Positions 10,429 through 23,836 of a stretch of DNA of 64,000 nucleotides are shown here, piece after piece. The translations under genes were made by a program, and so were the position numbers. Below the pieces are notes generated by a model. That model was not told where the DNA came from and searched no databases. It saw only the letters and a program-made list of their open reading frames with translations. The stretch's first letter is position 1; each line of letters starts with the position of its first letter. Source of the stretch: Lycium barbarum. Taxonomy: Eukaryota; Streptophyta; Magnoliopsida; Solanales; Solanaceae. The stretch spans positions 47,762,457-47,826,456 of the forward strand of contig NC_083343.1 in assembly GCF_019175385.1 (NCBI RefSeq), read 5' to 3'.

Positions 10429-13400
10429 ATGGTGAGGACTAGATCAACTGTGGCTGAAGAGCATGAGCCCGAACCTGTACTTGCACCTGAGCCCTTTGCT
10501 AGGGCTACTGTTCTAGGCTAGGGTAGGGGGCGAGACAGAGCCAGAGTTTGCGTGACGGCACCCCAAGGCCGAGCACCAGTGGCACCTCAGGGCCGTGCTA
10601 GAGCAACATCTCCTGAGCAAGAGGTGATTGAGGAGGATGGGCTAGTTCATGCCGAGGAGGTTGGACGGGGACATGTATCTCTGGGTTTCAGTGCTACATC
10701 TATGCTTCAGGACGCCTTGGTTTGAATATTGGGTTTCCTTGAGAGTATGGTTCAGGCGGGTGTTCCACCGACTCTGATGGCTCACATACTAAGGTTGGAG
10801 GATAGAATCCTGATCTTATGACTACTCTCAGATTTCAGACTCCAGGGGCTAGGCCAGCACCTTCTATGGCTTGCCGATTCATGGGTATGCCAGTGCCTGG
10901 CTTTGCTTCACCTCCAACCACTCAGCCCACAATGTCCGTGGAAGAGCAGAAGATGTTTGAGAATTTCAAGAAGATAGATCCTCCCAAGTATGATGGAGAC
11001 AACAAGGATGACACTATGACTTTCTGATCAGTTGTCATGAGATGTTGCATAACCTTGGGTTAGTGGAGTCACGGGGGGTAGACTACACCACTTTCCAAAT
11101 GGTTTACCTTGCCAAGCAGTGCTAGAGTTCGTTTGTTGAGACTAGACCAACAACGTCCTCTTCGTTCACTTAGGCTTCATTCACTCAAACTTTCTTAGAG
11201 AAGTTTGTACCTCATAGTGTGAGGGAGAAGAGGACGGCTCAGTTCGAGGGGTTATGCCAGGGGCGTATGCCTATGACAGAGTAGGAGACCTGTTTCACGC
11301 TTTATCTTACCATGCTTTGATGATTCTCCCTGAAGAGGCTGAGAGGGTGAGGAGGTTCACCAATGGGTTGATTTGTCCAGTTTGTTTAATTGTCTCATAG
11401 ATGGCTGCCACAGGTTCTTCTTTTCAGCATATTGTGGACACGGTTTGAGAGGCTGACTTGACGTGAAGACTATGAGGAATGGGTGGTCAAGAGGCCCCAA
11501 TTATCCCCTAGTGTCAGTACCTTATCTAGAGGTAGGGGACATCATGGTTGTGGTCATTACCGACTGCCCAGCAAGCCAGTTTATGCTGCTATGCCAATAT
11601 CTGAGAGAGGTCAGTCATCACGTATTTCTTATGGTTTAGTGTAGTTGATTCCGAGTACTTATAAACCGTTTGGTCGTGGCAGTTCTTCTTCTCAGCGAGT
11701 CACAGTTCCCAGAGGTTGTTTTGAGTGTGGTAACCTTGGGAATTTCAAGAGGGATTATCCCAAACTTAGGTGTGGTGGTCAGCACCAAAGTTCTCAAGTT
11801 CCCATGACTAAGATAGAGATGTAGTCTGCTAGAGGTGGTTCTTATGGTAGTAGAGGTGGTTCTCAGGCAACTAGGGGTAGCACTTAGTCTATTCGAGGTG
11901 GTGGTCGTGGGGTTACTCAGACTTCTGGTGATCGAGCTCATTTCTATGCTTTTCCAGACATACCTAAGGCAGAAGCCTCTGATGGAGTTATCGCAGGTAT
12001 TCTTTCGATTTGCCATTATTCCGCTATGGTACTATTTAATCCAGGCTTCACCTATTCTTATGTGTCGACCTACTTTGCTTCGAGTTTGGATATGATGTGT
12101 GATTCTCTAGACTTGCCTATTCATGTTTCGACACCTATTGGGGATTCCGTAGTGGTAAACTGAGTATATAGATGTTGTGTAGTTACTTTGATAGGGTTTG
12201 ATACCCAGGTAGATTTGAAAGTCTTGGATATGGTAGATTTTGACGCTATTCTTGGGATGGATTGGTTATCTCCGTATCACGTGATCTTGAATTGTCATGC
12301 CAAGACAGTTACCTTAGCCATGCCGGATATTCCTAGATTGGAGTGGAAGGGTGCTCTTAGTCAGTATGCGAAAAGGGTTATATCATTTCTTAAGGCTGAA
12401 AGGATGGCGGAGAAGGTGTCTCTCTTACTTGGCGTATGTTCAAGATACTAGTTCAAAGACTTCTCTATTAGAGTTGGTTCTGGTAGTGAAAGAGTTTCCA
12501 GAGGTGTTTCTGGCGAATCTTCCAGGCGTTCCACTCGATCATAATATAGATTTCTGTATTGATTTGGAGCCGGGCATTCAACCTATTTCTATTCCCCCAT
12601 ATAGGATGGAACCGTCTGAGTTAAAAGAGAAATTGCAAGATTTGTTGAGCAAAGGGTTTATCTGGCCTAGTGTTTCACCATGGTGTGCTCCCGTGTTGTT
12701 CGTGAAAAAAAAGGACAGATCCATGCGCATGTGTATTGATTATCGAAAATTGAACAAGGTGACTATTAAGAACAAGTATCCGATTCCTCACAATGATGAT
12801 TTGTTCTATCAATTCCAGGGTTCTTCCGTCTTTTCTAAGATTGACTTGAGATCCGGTTATCACCAGTTGAAGATTAAGGATGAGGATGTTCCTTAGACCG
12901 CTTTCTAGACAGGTTATGGGCACTATGACTTCTTGATGATGTCTTTTGGGTTGGCTAATGCTCCCGCAACCTTCATGGATTTGATGAATGGGGTGTTCAT
13001 ACCCTACTTGGATTCCTTTGTGATTGTCTTTATTAACGATATCTTGATTTACTCCCGTAGTAGAAAGGAGCATGAGCAGTATTGAAGGATTGTGCTTGAG
13101 TTTTTGAAAGAGAAGAAGCTTTAAGCCAAGTTTTTGAAGTGCGAGTTTTGGCTTAGTTCGGTGGCATTCCTGGGTCATGTGGTGACTAAGCATGGTATCA
13201 TGGTGGATCCTAAGAAGATGAGGAGATTCGTGATTGGATTAGACCTGCGAGGTTCGAAGTTTCATAGGTCTCGCAGGGTATTATCGTCATTTTTAGATGG
13301 GTTTTAATATATTGCATCCCCGTTTACCAAGTTGACTCAGAAGGTGGTGGCATTTCATTGGTCTGATAAGTGTGAGGTGAGCTTTCAAAAGCTCAAGAAT

Positions 13401-14082
13401 CCATTGACTACCGCTCTGATTTTGACCTTACCTATCAAGAGAGAGAGCTTTACGGTCTATTATGATGCTTCCGGAGTGGGTCTTGGGTGTGTGTTGATGC
13501 AGATAGGAAAGGTGATAGCTTATTCTTTGAGGCAGTTGAAGACGCATGAGAAGAACTACGACGCATGAGAAGAACTACCCCACTCATGACTTGGAGCTGG
13601 CGACGGTGGTGTTCGCTTTGAAGATTTGGAGGCATTATCTTTATGGGTGCATTGTGAGGTATTCACAGATCATAGTAGCCTTCAGTATATTTTCAATCAG
13701 AAGGACCTCAGCTTGAGACAACTTAAGGTGGTTGGAGTTGCTTTTGAATTATGACATGACCATTCTTTATCAACTAGGCAAGGCCAATATGGTGGCAGAT
13801 GCCTTGAGTAGAAAGGCAGTGAGTATGGAGAGTTTAGCATTGTCGAATGTGGGAAAGCGTCCTTTTTCTATGGATGCTCAGTCCTTCACTAGTCGGTTTG
13901 TGAGACTTGATATTTCAGAGCATGGTAGAGTTCTATCTTATATGGAGGCGCGATATTCTTTATTGGAGCAGATTCGAGCTCAACAGTTTGCTGATGCGAA
14001 ATTATGCAAGATTTGGGACAAAGTGTTATAGGGTAAAGCTAAGGAAGCGATTCTTGATAGTGGTGGTGTTTTGAGGATTAAG
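10429..14082 (+). pseudogene. gypsy-1 gag-pol, 5' part (gag, PR, RT, RNase H)
   Basis: The gag ORF starts MVRTRSTVAEEHEPEP at 10429 and hits a stop after about 30 codons. Gag continues in broken frames to a degenerate zinc knuckle near 11714 (CFECGNLGNFKRDY), where the His and last Cys of CCHC are lost. The protease reads FNPGFTYSYVS near 12030, Asn replacing the catalytic Asp. RT (about 12560-13200) keeps [10 protein letters not shown] and [13 protein letters not shown], but its YxDD box reads FIND near 13028. RNase H (about 13440-13830) has [12 protein letters not shown] and then a 19-bp tandem duplication (13541-13578) that breaks the frame. The last part ends GVLRIK at the 14083 insertion; the frame resumes at 23842. 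Confidence 0.85.
13541..13578 (+). repeat. 19-bp tandem microduplication in RNase H
   Basis: GACGCATGAGAAGAACTAC occurs twice in a row. Because 19 is not a multiple of three, the duplication shifts the RNase H reading frame immediately after HEKNYDA. Confidence 0.9.
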
Positions 14083-16451
14083 TGTCACGACCCAGCTAGA
14101 AGGCCATGACGGGTACCCGGAGCTACCCTACCGAGCACCACCTAACTCACTTGTCATCACATTCAATCTGAACATACACCGTTCTCATCATAAAACCCAT
14201 TACGAGACAACCTTCATTTACTTCCCAAACACACACACACACACCTTCATATACATATATACATAGGCCCACAAGGCTACAAAATGATGCACAGAATATG
14301 CACTAATATGATCATAAGACATCTACTACCTACACACATGTATCTATGAGCCTCTACTAGAATACTGGAATCATAAGGACGGGACAGGACCCCGCCATGC
14401 CCCAAATATGTACACAAAAAGTATACCAACAAGCGGCAACTCCGGAGAAGTGGAGTGCTCCTATAAGACTGCTGATAGAGCTCCTAGGTATCCGGTCCGT
14501 CTCCCTGTCTACCTGCGGGCATGAATGCAGCGTCCATAAAAGGAAGGACGTCAGTACGAACAATGTACTGAGTATGTAAGGCATGAACCATAATGTAGTA
14601 AAGCAATAAGGAAACGTGAGAGAAAAAGATAACCTGTATATCAAACTGCCTCTTAAGGAGAATACCATGCATGCTTAGCCTTTTAAGAAAACATTTTTTT
14701 TTCATACATACATAACATAAAATCATCACTAGCCCGCGTCCGGGGTAATCATCTCACACCGCCCACTAGTGGTGACTGCCTGGCTATCTAGGCACGGTGT
14801 AACTATCATCATCCATAAGCCGCCCACCGAAGTGGTGTCTGCCCGGCCAACTAGGCACGGTGTAATCATATATAAAAATAAGCATGCATGATAGTCCAAT
14901 TAAAATCTACAATTCTATCGGAGTGACGTAAGGTCGGTAACCTCCGATTATGTTATGGAATAATCATGATCACCATATCTCACCTTGAAGGAACTAGTAT
15001 TATGAGGTGAGACTATCAACAATGAGTAATATCAAGAAAATCATGTAATAGGATCATTAGTCTTATAATAGCATCATTTCATAAGTTTAGAATCTCGATG
15101 GATAAAATCATTATAATCATCGTCATTATCATAGAACATATCTCATCCTTTTCTCATAAGAAGCTCTTAGAAGTCTCTAGCCTTCAACTTTGGGATATGA
15201 GGAAGTCATGGAAATATAAAGGAATCATAGTATAGGAGCCATGCCTTTGAAAGAAAGGGGCTAGCCTTACATACCTTTACGTCTCTTTAACTTTATCGAC
15301 TAAACGTTTCCCCCTCCAAGCTCACGATTCTACATTCAAGAGATTTTGTGCTAAAATTAGATAATTGGAAGCATACTTGAGTCTAAACTAAAATGACTAA
15401 GAGCTAACGAAAATTGGGCAACATTTCCTTTGTTCCAACCATTTCCTCCATATGATAAACAACTCCAAAATATCGATAGCAACATTTCCATAATCAAAAG
15501 ATTATATTCAAATTATACTCAATTCCATCCCAAAACTTCTTTTCATAAACAATCCATAACAACAAATTCAATACAACCCCCTTATACTCTTGTATACCAC
15601 ACTTTCTCAACATCATTACTACCCCTTATAACAAGATTATACTCATAATATGCTAACAATTATAGCTCAAGTCAATCTACACCCAAAATATCATCAATAT
15701 TCATATTTGAACTTTTTCGCATAACTCTTTCCACTTTTAAGACTTGCTAAACCTTCACATTCACTTAACACAAGAGATGAGATGAAGAACATACCTTGTG
15801 TTTGAACAATTTCAACTCACACAACTTGCTCTAATACTTAATCCCCACAACTCCAAGTGAAAGCAAGAACACCCCAACTTCCATAAATTAAACTAGGTTT
15901 TCAAGGTTGATCTTCTCTTGATTTGATTAGGAATGATTTGGTGTGTTTATGGGTGTTAAGGGGAGCTTAGAGAGAATTTAGGGTTTGATTTTGGGTGAAA
16001 AATGAGGCCCAAGTCGTGGAAATGGGTATATAAAAGTTGGGAAAAAAAATTCCACCGCCCCAATTTCTGGAAATCTCGGGAATAGTACGTGTTACTGTTC
16101 ATCACGTACTTTGGGGGGCAAAAATTTTAAGTTCTGGAAATTTTTAGCAAAATACGCCCAAAAAGTACGGGACGTACTTTATTGTACGGGCCGTATTGTC
16201 CTCCATACTTCACAGAAATGCGATCTGTCAGTTTCATTGGAAAGAAGACTCGCTAAACTTCAATTTACATAGGTTATGGATTCCGTAACACTTTATATTC
16301 TAGGAGATATGCCCCTGAAAAGTTGGGCCAAAATTTCCGTAAAATATTTTGTCAAGTTTTTTCCAAACTTTCAACGAACCCCTAACATTGGCATAAACGC
16401 TCTCTTCTCTCTCCTCCCATGCAAACCCTAGTTTGAAACCCTAACAGTGCT

Positions 16452-18773
16452 ATGGCCACTCCGGCCACTGGCCAGCCGCCGCATCTGGTGGTTGGTCAGT
16501 CTTTCTCTCCTCAAGATTTCCCTCCCCTCTCTCTCCTCCCTCTTCGCTCTTCGTCCAGCAATGCTCAGTAGTCACAAACAGTAATCCCTACGACCACAAC
16601 ACAGAATTATCGTCATACCCTAATGCATGAAACTGGTAAAAATTCCATGCAAACGTGTGAATCCATTCCTATGAAGATAGTTGAGACTATAGATTGTAAA
16701 CACGTCGTAAGATGGTCCTCTTATGAAGTATTACGAATGGAAAGGATTGAAAACCTACAATATGCCATTGTTGGTAAGTTTTTGTATGGATGGCCCGAAC
16801 TCGAAGAGTTGCGATCTATTATACCTCATCAGTGTGGAGTAAAGGGTAACTGTCGTGTAGGCTTTTTGAGAGATAGACATGTCTTAATAAGATGTGATCT
16901 AAGGGAAGATTTTATTAATATATCATCAAAAAGTTTCTTTTGGTTGAAGTCAAAAGATGGTCATTCTTATCAAATGAGACCATTAATATATGATTCTAAG
17001 TTCAGTGTGGAAAAGGAAACTTCAATTGCTATGGCTTGGATTTCGTTTCCAAACCTTCTTCCTACATTTTTTGTCAAGGAATATTTGTTTACATTGGCTT
17101 CTGCTGTGGGCAAGCCAATCCAGCTAGATGCTGCTACTATCAATAAGACCAAGCCAAACTGTGCAAGAGTGAAAGTGCAGGTAGATTTGCTTGCAGATTT
17201 GCCTAAGTCTGTGTGGATGGAGATTGAAGATGATGTTACAAAGGAAATCAGGTCGATTAAAGTTAATATTCAATATGACTACTTACTAAAGTATTGCACA
17301 AAGTGCTTTTTATAAAGTCATTCCAATGATGAATGTTGGGTGCTTCATCCAGAACTGTTGGAAAATGAGGTGGCAAATAATGGAGAAGGGTCTCAGAACA
17401 AAGGAAAGGCTGGAGTTGTAGTAGATGAGCCTGGAACAAGTAAACAAGGGCAGATCCAACAAGGAAGATATAGAAGAAATAGGGGGTGGAAAAAACCAGT
17501 GCAACAATATTTACCAAAGGTATTATCCAGTGGTACTGTGGTAACTTACCCTGGAAACAAAGGGCAGTACAAGAACAAAGTGATTCCAACTGGGAGAGAT
17601 GATGGAAACAAAGAAGTTAAGGTATCAAACAAATTTGAGGTATTGAACCAAGGAGTAGAGAATGTTGATGTTAGTAGGCTCCGTAATAGTCATGAAGAGC
17701 ATGTCACTGAAGAGGATGTGTCTATAGAACAAGGGGTTGCAGCTGACTGTATAGATGGAAAGAAGGAGCATAATAAGGTTGGTGTGGATGCTGCAAACTT
17801 GTTTCTGGACAAACATCAGGCTACAAATGGAACCAAGTCTCTGGAAGAGGGTGATGTTTTTGAGAATGAAATTGCTAAGGTGCACAATAGTGAAGTTGAT
17901 AATCACAGTGTAGTAGCTATTGCCAAAATACAGCAGCCTAATGATGATCCTGTTCAAAAAGAGATTAATAGTCCACAGCTGGATGGCAAAGCAGAATCTC
18001 TGGAGGTTAAAGAGGATTATGGTTCAAAGAAGTCTCATGACTGTCAAGAACATGAGAATACTCAATTATCTGAAGATGTTCAAGAGTCTGAAATGGTGCA
18101 GGGAAGAGTTGATGAAGATGTTCAGCAACTAGGAGTTGAAAATAGGGGTGGTAGGGATGCAGATGAAGATGTTCATCAAAGTCTTGATATTAATAGGATT
18201 CATGATGGAAATGAGGTCTCTGAAATTTCTTTGGAAAATCAGATGTCTGAATGTACTCAAGCAGGTGATCTGTATTTGAATGATGGTTCTGTTAAGAAGA
18301 TGCAAGATATGACTGGTTCCATGGATCAGGAGGAGTCTGCTCAGGCATTAATTCTGAAGGATATTTCTGATGAGGAGATACATAGCTCTAATTGTAACTT
18401 GCAGTTGGTTGGCTATTATCCTGAGAAAGTTGCTGATGCAGAACAAAAGAATTTAGCTTTGGCCATTATTCCTGATATTAGAGATATGCAGCCTCTGAAT
18501 GTTGCTGTAAGGGTATCACCTAACAAACCTTTGCATGATGTAGTCTCTCACAAGTTACAGGAGGAACATGATAAGTTGATTTTGGTCAACAATAAGAAGG
18601 AAGATGCTGATAGTGATGCTATTGATATGAAACTTCAGCAGATGTGTGTAGAGGCAGGATTATCTCCAAAATCACAAAGTAAAGGGCCAAGAAAAGGAAG
18701 AAAGCAAAATTATGATGTTCCACAAACAGTGAGGTATTCAACAAGGAGTAACCTTAAGAAATCTGTTAAATGA
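16452..18773 (+). pseudogene. LINE ORF1 (DUF4283-type nucleic-acid-binding protein)
   Basis: ORF1 of the LINE, expected to coat the element RNA. One frame of 774 codons starts MATPATGQPPHLVVGQ at 16452, interrupted only by TAG at 16569-16571 and TAA at 17313-17315. The N-terminal 70-290 region (VVRWSSYEV ... YDYLLKYC) matches plant LINE gag domains of the DUF4283 kind. It is followed by a CCHC-type zinc knuckle (CTKC ... SHSNDEC), into which the second stop falls. The C-terminal half is long, acidic and low in complexity. Its stop TGA overlaps the ORF2 start in ATGA (18770-18773). I chose the upstream ATG because the frame is shared and the region is proline-rich as in homologues. Confidence 0.85.
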
Positions 18774-21700
18774 TTGTTAAATCTTTATTCTGGAACATAA
18801 GATCAGTGAAGTCCCAACAAACATTTCATAGAGTTCAAATGTTAAATAAGCATCACAAGTTCTTTTTGGTAGCTCTGATGGAACCTTTTCAGCATCAAAG
18901 ACAAATTCAGAAATATAGAAGGAGACTTGGAATGCCTTATGCTAATTCCAACTGTAATGGAAAAATCTGGTTTTTTGTGCAACACAATGTTGATGTTAAT
19001 GTTCTGTTGGATACTGAGCAATTTATTACTGTAAAGCTGCAGTTTCAAGATTTCAATAAAGATATAGTGGTTACAATGGTGTATGCTAAATGTTCAGAAG
19101 TGGAGAGAATGCAGTTGTGGGATAGTTTATACCTCTTGGCTAGTAATATGACATCTCTTTGGCTGGTTGGTGGAGATTTCAATGTTATACTGAATGAAGA
19201 AGAAAAAATAGGAGGTTTACCAGTTTTGCCACAAGAATATGAAGATTTTGCTTTTTGTCTGAATTCCTGTGAGTTGCATGAGATGCCTTTCAAAGGAAGT
19301 CCTTTCACTTGGTGGAATGGTAGGGCTGCTAATGACTGTATTTTTAAGAGATTGGACAGGATTGTACATAATGATACATTTCAGAATTGGTTTGGACACC
19401 TAGAAGTGGAACATTTGTCAAGGACTGGTTCTGATCATGCACCATTACTTGTATCATGTGGAGATCAAGTGGAAAGTTTATCAAACCATTCAGATTTCTC
19501 AAATTCTGGGTGGAACATGATACTTTTCTTGATTTTGTTAAGCAGCAATGGGAACCAGTCTTAACTGATGATGTATTTCTGTCATTTAAGCTCAAGATGA
19601 AGAAACTGAAAACTGCTTTAAGTACATGGAGTAACACTACTTTTGGGGACATTTTTAAACAACTTGTAATCAGGGAGGAAATAGTTAAGATTAAAGAGCA
19701 GCTGTTTGAGGAGATCCATCTAAAGAAAATAGAATGGTCATGCAAAGGGCACAAGCAGAACTTAAGTTGTATCTTCACTATGAGGGGGAATTCTGGAGGC
19801 AAAAAGCCAGGATGGACTGTTTCTCTGAAGGGGATAAGAATACAAGATATTTCCATAGTCTGGTAAAAGGAAGAAGAAAAATAATCCAGATTAGGAGGAT
19901 TAAAGATGATGCTAGTAATTGGCTAGAGGATGCTGATAGTGTTGCTGCTGAAGCTTTCAACGTTTTCCATAAGCAATTTACTCATAAGGAGGTTAGTGAA
20001 GATTCTCCAATTTTTAATCATATTCCAGAGCTGATCAGAGAGGAGGATAATATCTTACTTGCTGAACAACCTACTATGGAGGAAGTAGAAAAGGCAGTAT
20101 TTGAATTAAATGGGGACAGTGCATGTGGCCCTGATGGATTTTCTGGTATATTTTATCAGAAGTGTTGGGAGGTGATCAAGGCTGATGTATATAATGTTGT
20201 TAAAGCTTTCTTTGAAGGACAAACTCTTCCCAAGTCAATCACTCACACTAATCTGGTTTTGCTGCCAAAGAAGAATGTTGTTGAGGCATTTTCTGATATG
20301 AGACCTATAAGTCTTAGCAACTTTTTCAATAAGGTCATAACAAGAGTAGTTCATGACAGACTAGACAAGCTACTCACAAGGGTGATCTCTCCAAATCAAT
20401 TTGGTTTTGTTAAGGGCAGGAATATAATTAAGAATGTGTTGTTGACACAAGAAATTGTAACTGATATAAGGAAGAGAGGAAAACCAGCAAATGTTGTGAT
20501 TAAATTGGATATGGCAAAAGCATATGATAGGGTCTCATGGTTGTACCTTTGTAAAGTGATGGGAAAGATGGGATTCTCTTCATTTTTCATTGACCTTATA
20601 TGGAGGCTGTTGGCAAATAATTGGTATTCTGTTCTCCTAAATGGCCAGGCACATGGTTTCTTTCATTCTACAAGGGGTGTCAAGCAAGGGGATCCACTCT
20701 CTCATACTCTTTTCATTATAGCTGCAGAAGTTCTTTCAAGGGCACTAAATTCTTTGTTTGATCAGCCTGGTTTTGTTGGATATGGGATGCCCAAGTGGAG
20801 TGCTGAGTTGAATCATCTGGCATATGTAGATGATACAATCATTTTTTCTGCAGCAGATAACCAATCTTTACAGATGATCATGGATACTCTTCAGGAATAT
20901 GAGAAAATATCTAGACAGCTGATAAACAAGAGGAAAAGTTCTTTTTATATGTTCAGCAAATATCACATGAGTTAAGTCAACAGGTTGCAACAGTAACAGG
21001 ATTTGTGAGAGGGCAATTTCCTTTTACATATCTTGGAGTACCAATTACTCATGCCAGGAAAAGGAAAGTGGATTATACTAAATTATTGAAGAAAGTCAAA
21101 GACAAGTTACAAACTTGGAAAGGCAAGTTATTGTTTTATGGAGGAAAAGCAGTGTTGATTACAAGTGTCCTTCAAAGTATCCCAATTCATGTTTTATCTG
21201 CTATAAGGCCTCCTAAATGTGTTAGAAAGGAACTACACAGGATCTTTGCCAGGTTCTTTTGGAATAATAAGGAGGAAGGAAGATGCAGACACTGGGCAGC
21301 TTGGCTTAACATGTGCATTTCCAAACATGAAGGAGGTTTGGGTTTCAGGTCTATTTATGACATATCCAAAGCTTTATGTGCTAAACTCTGGTGGAAGTTT
21401 AGAACCACTAGTTCTCTCTGGGCTAATTTCATGTGGAATAAATACTGTAAAAAACAAATTCCTCAGGTGGTTCAATGGAAGGGAGGGTCACAAGTCTGGA
21501 AGATGATGTTGGAAGCAAGGGAAAATATAGAACAGGAAATCTGGTGGGAGCCAAAGATTGGAAGTTCAAACATTTGGTTTGACAATTGGACTAAGCTAGG
21601 TGCTCTTAGCTATGTGATTCCCCAGTCCTGGCAAATCAATGAGCATGCTGAAGATGTTTCTGAACTTATGTCAGATGGAGGATGCAATATCAGCAAACTC

Positions 21701-22930
21701 ATGCAGCTATTTCTTGAAGATATTGTGCAGCATATAATACAGGAAATTGACATTAAATATGCATCAAATGAATGGGATAGACCTTGGTGGATGATGACAA
21801 GTACAGGCAGGTTTACAGTAAGTAGTGCATGGCAGTTATTGAGACACAAAGCTAATGTAACAGTGCCATTTCATAATATGTGGATCAAAGGTGTGCCTTT
21901 TAAAATTTCATTCTTCATGCGGAGATTGTGGAAGTTTAAAGTCCCAATTGATGAAGTGGTGGCAGGTATTGGCATTCCATTAGTTTCAAAGTGTTGCTGC
22001 TGTCATAATGCTCAGATGGAGACTATAAACCATCTGTTTCTGTGTGGAGAGTTGGCTATAAAGGTATGGAGATACTTTAATATGGGGGCTGGATTGAGCA
22101 TGAATTGTGTTCAGGTCAAACATGCCATAAGAAATTGGTGGGAAGCAAAATGCCATTTCAAAATGAAGACCATATACAAAGCAGTGCCTGCTTTTATTGC
22201 GTGGCAAATATGGAAGTGGAGAAATAATAGGCTTCATGGTGGTACTAGGAATCTGAATAGAGTGCTATATGACATAAATATGAACATTCATATGTTATGT
22301 AAAGTTTAGTTTCCTGGGCTGAATATTCCAACTATATGGCATCATATTGTTCAGTTCTTTGAAGGATATAAGCCTACTGTTATACACAGAATTATTAAAT
22401 GGTTGAGACCTGCATCTGGAGTTTACAAGTGTAATACTGATGGAGCTGCTAAAGGAAATCCAGGACCAAGTTCTGCTACTTTTTGTATCAGAAATGAAGA
22501 GGGAGATTTGGTGTATGCAGCTGCTAAAACTTTGACAGATGGAACAAATATTGTGGCTGAGGCTGAGGCTATTAGAATGGGACTGAGGCACTGTGTGGAA
22601 AAACAGCTTTTTCCATTGATCATAGAGACTGATTCCATGACCATGAAGAAGATTTTAAATGCTGAATGGAAGATCCCTTGGAGCATTTCAATGTTGGTGG
22701 ATGATATCAAGAGGATGATGGATGATCAAAGAGTATCTGTGGAGCATATACATAGAGAAGGAAATGGGCTTGCAGATTTTTTAACTAACTTGGTTTTTGT
22801 TTTTGCAGGTTCAGTTCAGTTTCATAATTTTCAAGAATTGCCAAGTCAAGCTAAGAGGATTCTGAATATGGAGAAGAGAGGAATTCCTAACTTGAGAATA
22901 AGAACCCTTCAAGACAAAGCACGAGATTAG
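18770..22930 (+). pseudogene. LINE ORF2 (endonuclease, reverse transcriptase, RNase H)
   Basis: The catalytic polyprotein for target-primed reverse transcription. AP endonuclease (18770 to about 19460) keeps WNIRS, MEPF, WLVGGDFN, RLDRI and SDHAPLL. RT (about 20090-21000) keeps PDGFSGIFYQ, ISLSNFFNK, NQFGFVKGR, LDMAKAYDRVSW, GVKQGDPLS and the active-site AYVDD near 20823. A zf-RVT-like block follows near 21860-22090 (PFKISFFMRRL, CCCC, NHLFLCGELA). RNase H H1 (about 22415-22800) has CNTDGAAKGNPGP, ETDS and HIHREGNGLADF. Lesions: frameshifts near 19480, 19730 and 20970, and a TAG at 22307-22309. The active-site residues are intact, so inactivation is recent. Confidence 0.9.
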
Positions 22931-23677
22931 TCCTTGACAACAGAACTGTAACTATTACTGAGTACAGTTTGCCAACTGATTGTGGGTATTTACAGCATCT
23001 GTATTAGGGTGGTATCAGTGTGCTTGACATGCTCATTCCTTAGTATAAATGGTGTGATGCTCATGATCTAAGTAGCAGACTGTACTAATTATGGATCAAG
23101 TATCATAGAGACCTGATTTTCATGCAAAGGATTAAGCTAGGGACAGTTTGAACATTGAAAGAAAAGTACAGCTTTTGAAAGATCACCAGGCTGATGAGCA
23201 AGATATGTAGAAGAGTCATATTCAAATGCTGTATGAACTAGCATGGACAGATACAGTAACTATATTAAGGTTTCATTTCTTGATATGGAAGCTACACATG
23301 TCCAGGCTAGGATTCGTGCTCTTTTGACAATGGTACAAAGTTGAGAGTGGTTTTTGCTTCCATACAGATGCTGGTTTGTACAGAAGATCACAACTATATT
23401 TAAGTGGCCTGAAGATGATTCAACTGATTTGAAACATTCCACCTGTGAGACTTTGAAGGTGTGATAGATGTTATCAAGTCAAGGCCCTTGGATTATTAGT
23501 TGTTAATAGTCTGTTTTAAACTAAAATCTGTATTTCCATTTTCCACTTGTTGATTTTCCTTTCTGTTGTTGTTTTATTTATTTGATCAACCACTTTTGGA
23601 TTGATATGTACATATTTTCTTTATCAATAAATTTCCACCTTTCTGGTGGCTTTGCTTAAAAAAAATAAAAAAATAAA
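22931..23677 (+). other. LINE 3' UTR and A-rich tail
   Basis: About 725 bp of non-coding sequence after the RNase H stop, ending with AATAAA near 23626 and a tail of A interrupted by T. Confidence 0.8.
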
Positions 23678-23836
23678 TTTCAACGAACCTATTTTCTTCG
23701 ATTCGGTTGATCCCAAAACCTTTAAATACTTGTCTAACACTTATTAAAAGACTTCTTGACCTTATAGGGGTATCATGGCCTCTCTGAAATCACGTTAATT
23801 TTCTTACGACGACGCGAAAATCCACGAGATGTAACA

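Larger units (their letters stand above)
16381..23677 (+). mobile_element. L1-type LINE, full length, with 12-bp TSD
   Basis: A 7.3-kb non-LTR retrotransposon inserted into the solo LTR. It is flanked by identical 12-bp duplications TTTCAACGAACC (16369-16380 and 23678-23689) and ends in an A-rich tail (23657-23677) preceded by AATAAA near 23626. It has a short 5' UTR, ORF1 (gag-like) and ORF2 with endonuclease, RT and RNase H, the usual layout of plant L1 elements. Full length with intact duplications indicates a moderately recent insertion, but both ORFs carry a few lesions. Confidence 0.92.
14083..23836 (-). mobile_element. minus-strand solo LTR (about 2.45 kb) split by a LINE
   Basis: Read on the minus strand the element starts TGTTACATCTCGTGG (23836) and ends GGGTCGTGACA (14083). 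It is flanked by TTAAG (14078-14082) and TTATG (23837-23841), a 5-bp target duplication with one change. Removing it and one TTA.G copy restores gypsy-1 integrase (GVLRIK then GQICVPRVGDL). Excluding the LINE, it is 14083-16380 plus 23690-23836. No primer site or coding of its own is seen, so it is a solo LTR. Its 5' sequence resembles the LTR beginning at 54149 (both TTTTCGCGTCGT). Confidence 0.85.

Noticed and set aside
12675..13193. 172-codon minus-strand ORF
   Set aside because: Shadow of the gypsy-1 reverse transcriptase on the opposite strand.
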